A stretch of DNA of 64,000 nucleotides from an uncultured Campylobacter sp. (GTDB taxonomy: Bacteria; Campylobacterota; Campylobacteria; Campylobacterales; Campylobacteraceae). The notes under the pieces are model-generated. The model saw nothing but the letters and a program-made list of their open reading frames with translations. It searched no databases and had not been told where the DNA came from. The DNA is taken from assembly GCF_905373215.1 (NCBI RefSeq), contig NZ_CAJPRT010000003.1, positions 82,653-146,652 of the forward strand, in the 5' to 3' direction. This document shows, piece by piece, positions 27,305 to 36,303 of this stretch. Made by a program: the position numbers and the translations under genes. How positions within the stretch are numbered: the first letter of the stretch is position 1; each line of letters begins with the position of its first letter.

Positions 27305-28249
27305 TTATTTGTCGTGTCCTTGCAGATACGCGATCGCGCTAAGTGCGGCAACCGCACCGTCGCCTGCCGCGCAAACGACCTGCTTAGGCGCATCCTGTCT
27401 CATATCGCCCGCCGCAAATAGTCCGTGTACGCTTGTTTGCATCTTTAAATTTACCGCGACTTGCCCACCGGGCGTGACGTCGCAGATGAACTTGCCGCTT
27501 TCATTCTTTAACACCTCGTTTCGCACGTCAAGCCCCACGAATACGAAGATCCCAGGCAGCTGCAGTTCGCGCGTGGCGCCGCTTGTTTTATCTTTGACGA
27601 CGACGCCCGTTACGCCGCTTGCATCGCCCTTGATCTGCTCTACGAGCGCATTTGTGATGAGCTCGATATTCTCACTTTCGCGCACCTTTTGCACTGTCGA
27701 AGGCGCGGCGCGAAACTCGTCTCGGCGGTGGATCAGATAGACTTTAGAGCAAATTTTAGCCAGATACAGCGCCTCCTCTAGCGCCGTATCGCCGCCGCCG
27801 AGGACGGCAACCTCTTTGCCCTTATAAAAAAACCCGTCGCAGGTCGCGCAGGTACTGACGCCGCGACCAAAGAACTCATCCTCGCCCTCGATCCCCGCGC
27901 GACGCGGAGTAGAGCCGATAGCCACGATAACAGCACGAGCGCGGCGCGTTTGATCACCCTCGAGATAGATCGTAAAATTTCCATCGCCGTCTTTTGAGAT
28001 GCGTAGCACGCGCACCATCTCATGCTTTAAGCCGAAGCGGAAGCACTGCTCCTGCCAAGGCGCCATAAAGCTCATCCCGTCAGTCACCGCGGCGACGCCC
28101 GGGTAGTTTTCCATCTCGGAGCTTGAGGTGATCTGCCCGCCGGGCATCCCCATCTCAAACATCACGACGTCCTTTAAACCGCCTCTTGTAGCATAAAGCC
28201 CCGCCGCTAACCCCGCAGGACCGCCGCCGATAATTGCTAAATCTAACAT
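27305..28249 (-). CDS. trxB: thioredoxin reductase
   Basis: This NADPH-dependent flavoenzyme reduces thioredoxin. The 314 residues show the FAD site GGGPAGLAAGLYA at the start, the redox CATC in STCATCDGFFYKGK near residue 135, the NADPH site GGGDTALEEALYL, and the C-terminal FAD motif GLFAAGDM. AAGGAG precedes the ATG. It lies directly downstream of trxA on the same strand, separated by a hairpin that may reduce its transcription relative to trxA. Confidence 0.97.
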   Translation of the reverse strand: MLDLAIIGGGPAGLAAGLYATRGGLKDVVMFEMGMPGGQITSSSEMENYPGVAAVTDGMSFMAPWQEQCFRFGLKHEMVRVLRISKDGDGNFTIYLEGDQTRRARAVIVAIGSTPRRAGIEGEDEFFGRGVSTCATCDGFFYKGKEVAVLGGGDTALEEALYLAKICSKVYLIHRRDEFRAAPSTVQKVRESENIELITNALVEQIKGDASGVTGVVVKDKTSGATRELQLPGIFVFVGLDVRNEVLKNESGKFICDVTPGGQVAVNLKMQTSVHGLFAAGDMRQDAPKQVVCAAGDGAVAALSAIAYLQGHDK

Positions 28250-28329
28250 TTTTTCTCCTTAATTATTTTATTAAGTAAAACCGCGGGCGTTAAATTTACG
28301 AATTTAGTTAATAAAACGATAAGTAGGAG

Positions 28330-28354
28330 AAAAAAGGGCGAAAGCCGCCCTTTT
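28330..28354 (-). terminator. hairpin terminator after trxA
   Basis: GGGCG-GCTTT-CGCCC followed by six Ts on the minus strand, beginning 6 bases past the trxA stop. The stem is flanked by A and T runs on both sides. It probably terminates or attenuates between trxA and trxB. Confidence 0.75.
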
Positions 28355-28359
28355 AAAAT

Positions 28360-28674
28360 TTACAGAAGCGAGTTTAGCTTGTCGGCTATGATCTGCTTAG
28401 ATTGCGCGCCGATGAGCTGAGCTTTTAGCTCGCCGTCTTTGAAAAATAGTATCGTTGGGATCGAGCGAACGCCGAACTGCACCGCCAAATCCTGCGCCTC
28501 ATCGGTATTTACTTTGCAAATTTTAGCCTTGCCCTCGTAGTCGTTCGCAAGCTCCTCGATGATCGGGGCGATCATACGGCACGGTCCGCACCAAGGCGCC
28601 CAAAAATCGACTAGCGCGACACCCTCTTTAGTAACGTCGAAATTCTCCGAAGTAAGCTCTATATACTTTCCCAT
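28360..28674 (-). CDS. trxA: thioredoxin
   Basis: The 104-residue protein has the canonical active site WAPWCGPCRM near residue 30 and the cis-Pro segment RSIPTILFF. It is the general dithiol reductant recycled by TrxB, encoded just downstream. A TATAAT box 30 bases upstream and AAGGAG before the ATG suggest strong independent expression. Confidence 0.98.
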   Translation of the reverse strand: MGKYIELTSENFDVTKEGVALVDFWAPWCGPCRMIAPIIEELANDYEGKAKICKVNTDEAQDLAVQFGVRSIPTILFFKDGELKAQLIGAQSKQIIADKLNSLL

Positions 28675-28703
28675 AATGTTCTCCTTGTGTTAAAATTTCG
28701 CGG

Positions 28704-28709
28704 ATTATA
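28704..28709 (-). promoter_or_regulatory. -10 box of trxA
   Basis: Exact TATAAT on the minus strand, 29 bases before the trxA ATG. The upstream sequence is a very AT-rich tract, typical of Campylobacter promoters that lack a -35 box. Confidence 0.65.
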
Positions 28710-28744
28710 GTTCATTATCTTAAATAAATAATAAAAATTCTAAT

Positions 28745-29083
28745 TTAAAAAGATATGTTGGCGATAAATTTTATCTGCTTTGTATAAACTTCCACGACGT
28801 CGATCTGCCACGGCTCGCCCGTATCGCAGCTCATCAGATAAAATTCCGCCGCCTTTAAAATTTTAGCCATCTTGGCGTCCGTCACACGCTCTGCGGCGTC
28901 ATAATCGCCGCTCGTAGCCTTCACCTCTACAAAGTGCAAAATTCCGTCTTTGCGCGCGATTATGTCGATCTCGCCGAAGCGGCAGCGAAAATTTCGCTTT
29001 AAAATTTCAAACCCTTCGCCGCGCAAAAATTCCACCGCACGGTCCTCGCAGGCAAAGCCGAAAAGATATTCTTTTAAACTCAA
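28745..29083 (-). CDS. YraN/UPF0102 family nuclease-like protein
   Basis: This is a predicted restriction-endonuclease-fold protein. The core CRFGEIDIIARKDGILHFVEVKA (positions within residues 35-60) carries the E/D-ExK residues. The role is unproven in the family, though recombination has been suggested. I start at the TTG at 29083, three bases after the hom stop, which gives 112 residues, the normal length. Longer readings overlap hom with a basic, unlikely N-terminus. It is cotranscribed with hom. Confidence 0.82.
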   Translation of the reverse strand: MSLKEYLFGFACEDRAVEFLRGEGFEILKRNFRCRFGEIDIIARKDGILHFVEVKATSGDYDAAERVTDAKMAKILKAAEFYLMSCDTGEPWQIDVVEVYTKQIKFIANISF

Positions 29084-29085
29084 CT

Positions 29086-30354
29086 TTAGCTTTCGATCCT
29101 GATCATAAAAGGCTTTTGCGTGATGAAATTTTCGCCGCCGATCACGCTTATTGCGCGCTTTATGTCCTTCTCGCAGCACGTATGCGTCGTAAAAAACAGC
29201 GTCACTTCCTCGTCCGTTTTAAGCTTAGGCTTTTGCAAAAAGCTGTCGATCGAAAGATCGTTTAAGCTCATAATGTTCGTGAGCTTCGCGAGCACGCCCT
29301 TCTCATCGCGCACGCGCAGCCTGAAATAATACTTCGTGCGGATCTGCTCGCTTGGCAGAATTTGCATAAAATTTTCACTAGGCAAAATTTTATAGCCGAG
29401 CATCGGGTTTTTGTTATCACGCGCGATGTCGATGAGATCGCTTATAACCGCGCTTGCCGTAGCGCTTCCGCCCGCGCCAGGGCCGTAATACATACTCTCG
29501 CCGACGCAGTCTCCGTAGATGCTCACGCCGTTCATTACGCCATCGACTTTTGAGAGCATTTGATCCTTTGAAATGAGCGCAGGATGGACGCGCAGCTCGA
29601 CTTTGTTGTCGCACGCGCGCTTAGCCACCGCAAGCAGCTTGATTATGAAATCAAATTCGCGCGCAAAATAGATATCCTCCTGCGTGATCTCCTCGATCCC
29701 CTCGATTAAAATATCTTCAGGATCTCCGTGCACGCCGTATGCGATGCTAGCTAAGATCAAGAGCTTATGCGCCGCATCGAACCCGCCGATATCAAAGCTA
29801 GGATCGGCTTCGGCGTATCCGAGCTCTTGAGCTCGCTTTAGCGCGTCTTCAAATTTCTCGTTTTTTTGCATCATATTCGTAAGGATAAAGTTGCTTGTGC
29901 CGTTTACGATGCCGATTATTTTTTCGATACGATTGGCGCTTAGCCCCTCGCGTAGGGTTTTGATGATCGGAATTCCGCCCGCCACGCTCGCTTCAAAGCC
30001 AAAAGGCGTATCGCCCGCTAGAGCCTGGAGCTTGTAGCGATGATAAGCCAAAAGCGCCTTATTTGCGGTAACGACCGCCTTTTTACGCTTTAAAATTTCA
30101 CTTACGACCTCGTAGGGCTTTTCTACCCCGCCCATAAGCTCTACAAAAACGTCGATGTCATCGCGCTCGATGATACTTCGCGCGTCGCTGCTAAGAGGAA
30201 TTTGCACGCCCCTTTTTTTGCTCGTATCGCGCACGAGCCCGATTACGGGCTCTATGCTAACGCCTGCGCGCGCAAGGATGATATCTTTATTTTTGATCAA
30301 AATATTTGCAACTTCGCTACCTACGGTGCCGACGCCTAAAATCGCTACCTTCAT
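29086..30354 (-). CDS. hom: homoserine dehydrogenase
   Basis: It reduces aspartate semialdehyde to homoserine for threonine and methionine synthesis. The 422 residues show the nucleotide site ILGVGTVGSEV, the catalytic region GIVNGTSNFILTNM and AEADPSFDIGGFDAAHKL, and a C-terminal ACT domain (YFRLRVRDEKGVLAKLTNIM) for feedback by threonine. Its ATG overlaps the stop of the aminotransferase by one base, making a two-gene amino-acid unit followed by yraN. The order matches C. jejuni. Confidence 0.96.
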   Translation of the reverse strand: MKVAILGVGTVGSEVANILIKNKDIILARAGVSIEPVIGLVRDTSKKRGVQIPLSSDARSIIERDDIDVFVELMGGVEKPYEVVSEILKRKKAVVTANKALLAYHRYKLQALAGDTPFGFEASVAGGIPIIKTLREGLSANRIEKIIGIVNGTSNFILTNMMQKNEKFEDALKRAQELGYAEADPSFDIGGFDAAHKLLILASIAYGVHGDPEDILIEGIEEITQEDIYFAREFDFIIKLLAVAKRACDNKVELRVHPALISKDQMLSKVDGVMNGVSIYGDCVGESMYYGPGAGGSATASAVISDLIDIARDNKNPMLGYKILPSENFMQILPSEQIRTKYYFRLRVRDEKGVLAKLTNIMSLNDLSIDSFLQKPKLKTDEEVTLFFTTHTCCEKDIKRAISVIGGENFITQKPFMIRIES

Positions 30355-31559
30355 CAGATCTCTTTCAAATATTTTTTTATATTTCTAGCGGCCTGGCGAG
30401 TCCTGTTTTCGTTTTCGATAAAAGCGATCCGCACATAATCGTCTCCCGCTGCGCCAAAGCCCACGCCGGGACTTACGGCGACGCGCGCCTTGGTAAGAAG
30501 CTGCTTGGAAAACTCCATACTTCTTAGATGAGCCGCCGCGGGCGGCAATTTCGCCCACGCAAACATCGACGCGCTAGGTTTAGCGATCTGCCAGCCTGCG
30601 TCCGCAAAAGCGTCAATCAAAAAATTTCTACGCTTCTCATAGCTCGCGCGGATCTGCTCTACGCACTCCTGCGGCCCGTCCAGCGCGATCGTGGCGGCTA
30701 CTTGGATCGGCGTAAACATGCCGTAATCAAACCACGACTTGATCTTTTTAAGCGCGGCTACGAGCTTTTTGTTGCCGCTAACAAAACCCACGCGCCAGCC
30801 CGCCATATTGTAGGTTTTAGAAAGCGTGTATGCCTCGACTGCGACGTCTTTCGCACCCTGAACCTCAAAGATCGACGGCGTTTTGTAATCGTCAAAAGCG
30901 ATCTCTGCGTAAGCGATATCGCTGATGATATAAAACCGCTCCTGCCGCGCCATCGCCACGAGCCGCTCGTAGAAGCTCTTTTGCACGACGACGGTGGTGG
31001 GGTTGTGCGGGAAATTTACGACGACGTATTTTGGGCGCGGAATGCTCTCATCGAAGGTTTTTTGCAGATCGATGAAAAATTTGTTCTCATTAAAATTTAA
31101 ATTCTCATCATAGGCAAGCGGGATTTTAACGACGTTACCGCCCGCGATGATGAAGGCTTGAGTGTGGATCGGATACGCAGGATCGGGCACCACCGCGACA
31201 TCGCCCGGATTTACGATCGCGCTAGTTAGATGCACGAAGCCCTCCTTGGAGCCCATCACCGCGACGATCTCGCTTTCTGGATCCAAGATCACGCCGTATT
31301 TGCGCTTGTACCAATTCGCGCACGCAAGTCGCAGCTTGTAGATGCCCTGACTTACGGAGTAGCCGTGCGTCTTGTCCTTTTGCGCGCTTTCGCAAAGCTT
31401 ATCGATTATATGCTGCGGCGTCCTGCCGTCGGGATTGCCCATCGAAAAATCGATTATATCCTCGCCGGCTCTGCGCGCCGCCATTTTTATGGCATTGACC
31501 TCGGCAAAAACGTAATTGGGCAAACGCTCGATTTTTGAAAAACGGATTTCGTCAAACAT
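30354..31559 (-). CDS. class I/II PLP-dependent aminotransferase
   Basis: The 401-residue fold-type I aminotransferase has the Schiff-base lysine in TLSKTYNMAGWRVGF and the conserved FPHNPTTVV and DPAYPIHTQ segments. It resembles the AlaC / aspartate-family group (the C. jejuni gene beside hom is annotated only as an aminotransferase). It probably works on aspartate, glutamate or alanine. Coupling to hom points to the aspartate-derived amino-acid pathway, but the substrate cannot be read from sequence. Confidence 0.9.
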   Translation of the reverse strand: MFDEIRFSKIERLPNYVFAEVNAIKMAARRAGEDIIDFSMGNPDGRTPQHIIDKLCESAQKDKTHGYSVSQGIYKLRLACANWYKRKYGVILDPESEIVAVMGSKEGFVHLTSAIVNPGDVAVVPDPAYPIHTQAFIIAGGNVVKIPLAYDENLNFNENKFFIDLQKTFDESIPRPKYVVVNFPHNPTTVVVQKSFYERLVAMARQERFYIISDIAYAEIAFDDYKTPSIFEVQGAKDVAVEAYTLSKTYNMAGWRVGFVSGNKKLVAALKKIKSWFDYGMFTPIQVAATIALDGPQECVEQIRASYEKRRNFLIDAFADAGWQIAKPSASMFAWAKLPPAAAHLRSMEFSKQLLTKARVAVSPGVGFGAAGDDYVRIAFIENENRTRQAARNIKKYLKEI

Positions 31560-32089
31560 CTCAAACCTCTTATCTTAAAGTAATTTCCAAGCTTTATTTA
31601 AAATTTAGCGCCTTAACGCGCGATCTGCTCGTACCGCACGGAGGCAAAATTTCAAGCCTTAGCGTCGATGCGGCGGCGCTTTTTATATTGCTCAAGCAAT
31701 TTAAACTTTTACCTCGCTAAAATTTTAAAACCGCGGGGGGCGCGGAGGCGTTGATCGTTTAAATTTATCGCGTCGCGACCCTTTGCGGCGCTGTTTAAAT
31801 TTACGTCCGATCAAAACGATAACGATCAGAGCTTCCGTTTTGCACGGCGCCGTGGACTACACCTCTTAAATTTAGCGCGCTACCGCAAGCGCCCGCACCG
31901 CTTAAAATTTTATCGCACCGCTAATTTTACCTGCGCCGCTTAAAATTCTATCTAAGGCGGCGCGGTTCAAAACCCTCTAAATTTACCCTCGTGGGTTTAT
32001 TTTAAGTCGCACTCGCCGCAGCGGGCCAAAATTCTATCCTCGGCGGCGGCGAAGTCCTACGAGTGAAAAACCGCGCGAGAGCGAGGATT
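31560..32089 (-). other. gene-free stretch of about 530 bp with short repeats
   Basis: No convincing coding frame. The right half is GC-rich with interspersed AAATTT and AAAATTCT words and includes three tandem 18-20 base units at 31895-31952. The left 60 bases should hold the aminotransferase promoter, but no consensus box stands out. Confidence 0.6.
31895..31952. repeat. three imperfect tandem repeats of 18-20 bp
   Basis: Units start at 31895, 31915 and 31933 and read GC(A/G)CCGCT followed by an AAAATT core. Unit lengths are 20, 18 and 20. A weaker fourth copy lies near 32020. They show the AAAATT word expanding together with a GC-rich flank. Confidence 0.75.
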
Positions 32090-33109
32090 TTACCACTTCT
32101 TGCCCTTGTTTAGGCGCAGAAACTCATCGGCTGAAATTTTAGTGATATTGCCATCTTTGACGTGGAATTTTTGAGTGTTTCTTTCGCTGAAAGTTACGTT
32201 GCCATCGGCTTTACCGAGCTCAAACATCCCGTGGCCGGTAGAGATTAGCAACTCCTCATCTCCTTGCGAAGCGACGACGTAAGGGGCATTAATGACCATC
32301 TCGCGCTTCTTGCCGCTTTTTAGATCGATGATGCCGATCCACATCTTACCGCGTGGGCTAAGCACGATATCTTTACTCGTCGCGGGTTTGCTTTGCGTGG
32401 CGTTTTCGTCGGTAGAATTTTCCTCAGTCTTAATGCTTGCGCGCTCGATCCTGATAGAGCGGTCCAGCGCATTGAGCGAGCTTAAATTTTCATCCGCAGC
32501 AGCGGCTGCATTGGCATCTGACTTTAATGCGAATTTTTCATCTGTAGCGTTGTGCGAAACGACGTCGATACCGATGTTTTCAAGCTTTTTTTGAGTATTG
32601 TTTACAATCGGAGCGTCAGAATAGGTGGTTTTGTTTTGCTCCCATAAAAGCGAGCCCAAAAATTCGCCGAAGCTTTTATAAAGTCCGAAATAAAAGATCG
32701 CGCCTATGATTAACACCATCGCAAGCAGCCACATAAGCCAACCGCTACCGCTTTTGTTAGGGCTGACCCTTTGACCATAAACCTGCTCGACTTTAGCCTT
32801 TTTAACGGGCGCGAAGCCCTCTTTCGCGACCTCAAACTCGCTAAGCCAGTCCGATAGATCCAGTCCGAACTCGCGCTCTAAAATTTTAATATAGCCCCTA
32901 ACGTTAAAATTTGCCAGCTTCTCGAAGTCTTTATTGATGATGTATTCTAAATTTTGCGCGTCGATGCGCGTCGTGCGCGCTATCTCGATCAAATCCATAG
33001 ATTTTAATTTATCTAGATCGCTATTTTTTGGCTGCTGTGTTTGCTCCGGCTTCTCGGTTTGTTCCGCCTGCTCATCCGTATTATTTAACTTCTCTTCTAT
33101 TTCTTCCAT
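32090..33109 (-). CDS. RodZ-like membrane protein
   Basis: The 339-residue protein has an acidic Q/E-rich N-terminal stretch, a cytoplasmic region containing SDWLSEFEVA, one transmembrane helix (about residues 125-147, WLMWLLAMVLIIGAIFYFGL), a Ser/Asn/Ala/Glu-rich periplasmic linker, and a C-terminal beta domain (GKMWIGIIDLKSGKKREMVI). This layout resembles RodZ-type cell-shape proteins, and a membrane protein occupies this place in C. jejuni. A true helix-turn-helix was not confirmed, so the name is tentative. It overlaps the upstream methyltransferase gene by 29 bases. Confidence 0.75.
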   Translation of the reverse strand: MEEIEEKLNNTDEQAEQTEKPEQTQQPKNSDLDKLKSMDLIEIARTTRIDAQNLEYIINKDFEKLANFNVRGYIKILEREFGLDLSDWLSEFEVAKEGFAPVKKAKVEQVYGQRVSPNKSGSGWLMWLLAMVLIIGAIFYFGLYKSFGEFLGSLLWEQNKTTYSDAPIVNNTQKKLENIGIDVVSHNATDEKFALKSDANAAAAADENLSSLNALDRSIRIERASIKTEENSTDENATQSKPATSKDIVLSPRGKMWIGIIDLKSGKKREMVINAPYVVASQGDEELLISTGHGMFELGKADGNVTFSERNTQKFHVKDGNITKISADEFLRLNKGKKW

Positions 33110-33782
33110 TTAGAATTCCATCGCATAGTATCGCAAATGCCGCGCTTACGTTAAGCGAGTCCCAGCCTTCGCGCATCTTTATCGATACCGCGCAGTCGCA
33201 TTTTTTAAGCGCCCTAGCAGGTATCCCCTCTTCTTCGTTCCCCATTACGAGTGCGTTTTTCGCGCCGAGCTTTAACTCCTTAAAGTTCGTTCCGTCCGCA
33301 CTCGCGGCGTAAATTTCAAAGCCGCTTTGTTTAAGCTCGTTTATCACGCTAAGCCCGTCTGCGGCCTTAACGACATTTAGCTCATACGCCGCGCCCGAGC
33401 TAGCGCGCACTACGCCCGCCATATTTAGATTATTTGCGACGACGATCACGCTATTTGCACCCAAAGCATAGGCGCTGCGCATTATCGCGCCGATGTTTCC
33501 GACGTCGGTAAGCCCATAAAGGATCGGCACGAATTTATCGTCTTTGACGCTAGCAAGATCGCCGAAGCTAAACTCCTCCACCTCGGCCAAGAAGCCTTGA
33601 TGGTTGCCGCCGCGAGCGAGGGCTTGAGCTTTTTTCGCATCGGCGCGCTCAATTTTTACGCCGGTCGCGGCGATCTTTTTAAAAATTTCTTTCTCGCACT
33701 CCTTTGCAAGGATGATGCGGATAAATTTCTGCGGATGCCGGTTTAAAAGGTGCAAAAACAGCTGCTTGCCGTAAATAATCAT
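33081..33782 (-). CDS. rlmB: TrmH/SpoU-family 2'-O-ribose RNA methyltransferase (RlmB-like)
   Basis: The 233 residues show an N-terminal substrate domain (MIIYGKQLFLHLLNRHPQKF) and a SPOUT knot with the three motifs: DVGNIGAIMRSAYALGA, ALVMGNEEEGIPARAL and VSIKMREGWDSLNVSAAFAI. RlmB methylates G2251 of 23S rRNA. The exact substrate cannot be separated from other TrmH enzymes by eye. It lies between rsmI and the RodZ-like gene as in C. jejuni. Confidence 0.87.
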   Translation of the reverse strand: MIIYGKQLFLHLLNRHPQKFIRIILAKECEKEIFKKIAATGVKIERADAKKAQALARGGNHQGFLAEVEEFSFGDLASVKDDKFVPILYGLTDVGNIGAIMRSAYALGANSVIVVANNLNMAGVVRASSGAAYELNVVKAADGLSVINELKQSGFEIYAASADGTNFKELKLGAKNALVMGNEEEGIPARALKKCDCAVSIKMREGWDSLNVSAAFAILCDGILNGRNRREVK

Positions 33783-33817
33783 TTTGGGATTTTAGCGAAA
33801 AACGGTTAAAATATGAC

Positions 33818-34633
33818 TTAGCGTATCAAATTTTTATATATTTCTTTGGCGGGTTCGCCGCTGATTTTTGAGAGTAGTTTTGCTTTTATTTTCGGCGCGA
33901 TCTCAAGCGAAAGAATATCTTCTTGCGTGATTTTTTCAAAGCTTTTCTCGCCCGCGCCGTCAATCACGACGCACCATTCGCCGTTTAAATTTGCGCCGTT
34001 TAAGCTCAGCAAAACCTCTGCGGCGCTACCGAAAAATTTTGTTTCAAATTTTTTCGTAGCTTCTTTGATTGCAAAAATTTTGCGCTGCGCGTCGATCCCC
34101 GCGATCTGCTCAATTAGCTTTATCACGCGCTTTGGAGATTCGTAAAGTACGCACGGATAAGGGCTCTGCATTAAATTTAGAATCTGAGCTTTGCGCTGCG
34201 CGCCGTCATTGTTCAAAAAGCCTAAAAAGCTAAATTCTTTCTCCACCAGCCCGCTTGCGGCGGCTGCGAGCAGCAGAGCGTTTGCGCCGCTAAGCACCTC
34301 GTAAGGCACGCCGCTTCGCTGCGCAAATTTTACGAGCGCAATCCCCGGATCGCTGATGCAGGGCATGCCGGCATCGCTTACGTATGCGCAAGCTTTTTCG
34401 CGCAGAAGTGCCGCATCAAAGCTCGCGAAAAACTCCGCTTCGTTGTGTGTGTGCAGCGAGTAGAACTGTGAAATTTTAAATGAAATTTGAAATTTATCGG
34501 ATAATAGGTTTAGAAGTTTTTTTGAAACCCTCGTATCCTCGCAGATTAGGATTTCGCAGCTTTGCAATACCTCAAGCGCGCGGCTCGAGATATCGCTTAA
34601 ATTTCCTATCGGCGTAGGAATGAGATATAGCAA
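33818..34633 (-). CDS. rsmI: 16S rRNA (cytidine-1402 2'-O) methyltransferase
   Basis: The 271-residue tetrapyrrole-methylase-fold protein has the RsmI signatures LIPTPIGNLSDISSRAL at the start, ICEDTRVSKKLL, VSDAGMPCISDPG and FLGFLNNDGAQRKAQI (the family usually has PRKGxxR here). It modifies C1402 in the decoding centre with RsmH. The start lies immediately after the rpmE stop, so it is cotranscribed from the rpmE promoter. Confidence 0.94.
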   Translation of the reverse strand: MLYLIPTPIGNLSDISSRALEVLQSCEILICEDTRVSKKLLNLLSDKFQISFKISQFYSLHTHNEAEFFASFDAALLREKACAYVSDAGMPCISDPGIALVKFAQRSGVPYEVLSGANALLLAAAASGLVEKEFSFLGFLNNDGAQRKAQILNLMQSPYPCVLYESPKRVIKLIEQIAGIDAQRKIFAIKEATKKFETKFFGSAAEVLLSLNGANLNGEWCVVIDGAGEKSFEKITQEDILSLEIAPKIKAKLLSKISGEPAKEIYKNLIR

Positions 34634-34834
34634 CTATTTCATTCCGTATTTTTGCTTAAATTTCTCGACGCGGCCCGCGCTATCTACGATCTTCTCGCTG
34701 CCTGTGAAAAACGGATGGCAGTTGGAGCAGATATCGACGCGGATCTCAGGCTTGTTCGAGCGCGTTTTAAAAGTGTTTCCGCAAGCGCAGGTAACGGTCG
34801 TTTCGACAAAGTTCGGATGGATATCTTTTTTCAT
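34634..34834 (-). CDS. rpmE: 50S ribosomal protein L31, zinc type
   Basis: The 66-residue protein carries the C+ type zinc cysteines (VTCACG and ICSNCHPF). It is the first gene of an rpmE-rsmI-methylase-RodZ run, with a TATAAT box 35 bases upstream. An AAAGGA ribosome site precedes the ATG. Confidence 0.97.
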   Translation of the reverse strand: MKKDIHPNFVETTVTCACGNTFKTRSNKPEIRVDICSNCHPFFTGSEKIVDSAGRVEKFKQKYGMK

Positions 34835-34868
34835 TTTTGATCCTTTTTGATGATTTTAAAAGGTTGCG

Positions 34869-34874
34869 ATTATA
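34869..34874 (-). promoter_or_regulatory. -10 box of rpmE
   Basis: Exact TATAAT preceded by TTG on the minus strand (extended -10 style), 35 bases before the rpmE ATG. Confidence 0.75.
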
Positions 34875-35161
34875 CAACTTTTTTATCTAAAAAGCAAATT
34901 TAAAGGGTTTTAAAAAACTCTCGGCAAAGCGTGGATTTTCTTTTTGAATATGCTTTTTTGGACGCGAAGTTTTAAAATTTAGCCCGCTTTGCGGGTAAAA
35001 TTTTGATTTACTGCGGCGTACAAATACAGCGCGCGAAGATATGCCGCAGCAATACGCGCCGCGCATTAGGCCGCTGATAAACATAACGGGTCGCGCAAGG
35101 CAAAATTTAAATTCCAAAATTTAAAGCGCGCGGCTTTTAAATTTTAAAATTTGCCGAGCGT
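34875..35161 (-). other. spacer between rsmE and rpmE, no gene seen
   Basis: About 290 bases with several AAATTT words and no supported frame. An imperfect AT-core stem lies at the rsmE end. A 76-codon frame with cysteines (34887-35117) has no ribosome site and no family resemblance. Confidence 0.55.
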
Positions 35162-35818
35162 TTAAAACATCAGCTTCGCGCAAGTTGCGATCAGCGCGGT
35201 GTTTGAGCGCAAAATATAAGGGCTATTAAGCGCATAGGCGTTTTTAAATTTCTCCCTTTCGCGCGGCGAAAATCCGCCCTCGGGGCCTACGAACGCGATC
35301 TCGTCGCCGCCGAAAATGTCGATGTTCTTGCCGCCAAAATCGATCAGGCTTACGTTTTCATACCTTTGCGCGAGCTCGTCCGAGCTGCTCAAAACCTCGA
35401 TCTGCATGATGGAATTTCGCCCGCATTGCTGCGACGAGTTGATCAAAATCCGCTCCATCCTCTGCAGATCGAGCCGCACGTTTTTCTGCGACAGATCGGC
35501 ATATACCAAAATAAGCCGCCCGACGCCCATCTCATTTAGTGCAGGCAGGCTCTTTTCGACCACGGCGCTCTCGACGACCGCCCAAGCGACGCAAAAATCG
35601 TGGCTCGGCGTAAAAACCGAGCTTTTAAAAACTAAATTCAGAGCCGCACCCTTACGCGAAATTTCGGCGATCTCATATAGATAACTCGCCCCGTCCTTTA
35701 GATTTCGCACGTCTATGCGCTCGCCCGCCCTTGCTCGCCTCGCCTTTAGGTGCAAAAACTGATCATTCTGCAAAACTAGGCTCTGTTCGCCTGCAAACTT
35801 ATCGTAAAAATATACCAT
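35162..35818 (-). CDS. rsmE: 16S rRNA (uridine-1498 N3) methyltransferase
   Basis: The 218-residue SPOUT methylase has an N-terminal PUA-like domain (VLQNDQFLHLKARRARAGERI) and knot motifs ERILINSSQQCGRNSIMQIE, FVGPEGGFSPREREKF and ILRSNTALIATCA, close to the family's usual LRTETA. It methylates U1498 of 16S rRNA. The ATG at 35818 overlaps the TGA of the upstream membrane protein gene (TGATG), so they are coupled. Confidence 0.94.
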   Translation of the reverse strand: MVYFYDKFAGEQSLVLQNDQFLHLKARRARAGERIDVRNLKDGASYLYEIAEISRKGAALNLVFKSSVFTPSHDFCVAWAVVESAVVEKSLPALNEMGVGRLILVYADLSQKNVRLDLQRMERILINSSQQCGRNSIMQIEVLSSSDELAQRYENVSLIDFGGKNIDIFGGDEIAFVGPEGGFSPREREKFKNAYALNSPYILRSNTALIATCAKLMF

Positions 35819-36303
35819 CAAATAACACTCGCTATCAAAATTATCGCTAAGCTTAGCCCCAAAATCACCCGCATTTTGCGCTGATACGGCGCAAAGTTTT
35901 GGCTCAGATACGCGATTTTTAGCCGCTTGTAAGACGCCGCGCTAAGCGCGATCATCGCTAGCGATCCGACCGCCATAAAGTAAATTTTAAAGCTCAGATC
36001 AAAACGCAGCACCGGCAGCATCACGCTTCCGCTAATTATCAGCGCCGCGATACACGAATAATAGATCGGCAAAAACAGCCTGATGCGCCTAAGAAATCTA
36101 AGCCCAGATCTGCTCTTTTGCTTTAAATTTTCAGCTTGCGGCGCGGAAGCGGCGGAATTTAAAGCCTCACTGCGAGGGCGAAATTCCGCTGCCGCGGTAT
36201 CGATCTTAAGCTGAGTAAAGATCAGATAAATTATCGTTAAAATCGCCGCAGCTAGCGCGAAAAATTTATGAAAACCCAGGGCGCTTTGATACAGATAATC
36301 CAT
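35818..36303 (-). CDS. small integral membrane protein, unknown function
   Basis: The 161-residue protein has four predicted helices (about 12-30, 80-100, 108-128, 142-160) and resembles the membrane protein in the same position in C. jejuni (Cj0157c place). Between helices 1 and 2 is a short Ser/Ala/Gln-rich segment (SEALNSAASAPQAENLKQKS) of the same character as the insertions elsewhere in this window. No function can be assigned. The start at 36303 is the ATG with GGCGGA upstream; a GTG lies one codon earlier. Confidence 0.75.
   Translation of the reverse strand: MDYLYQSALGFHKFFALAAAILTIIYLIFTQLKIDTAAAEFRPRSEALNSAASAPQAENLKQKSRSGLRFLRRIRLFLPIYYSCIAALIISGSVMLPVLRFDLSFKIYFMAVGSLAMIALSAASYKRLKIAYLSQNFAPYQRKMRVILGLSLAIILIASVI

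Noticed and set aside
27309..27740. 143-codon plus-strand frame within trxB
   Set aside because: Antisense shadow of a well-conserved enzyme; no start signals.
31895..31952. Possible CRISPR array
   Set aside because: Units are contiguous without unique spacers of constant length and are imperfect; no cas genes are present.
34634..34834. Zinc-free L31 paralogue
   Set aside because: All four zinc-site cysteines are visible, so it is the ordinary zinc form.
34887..35117. 76-codon cysteine-bearing frame upstream of rpmE
   Set aside because: No start signal and it overlaps the rpmE promoter region.
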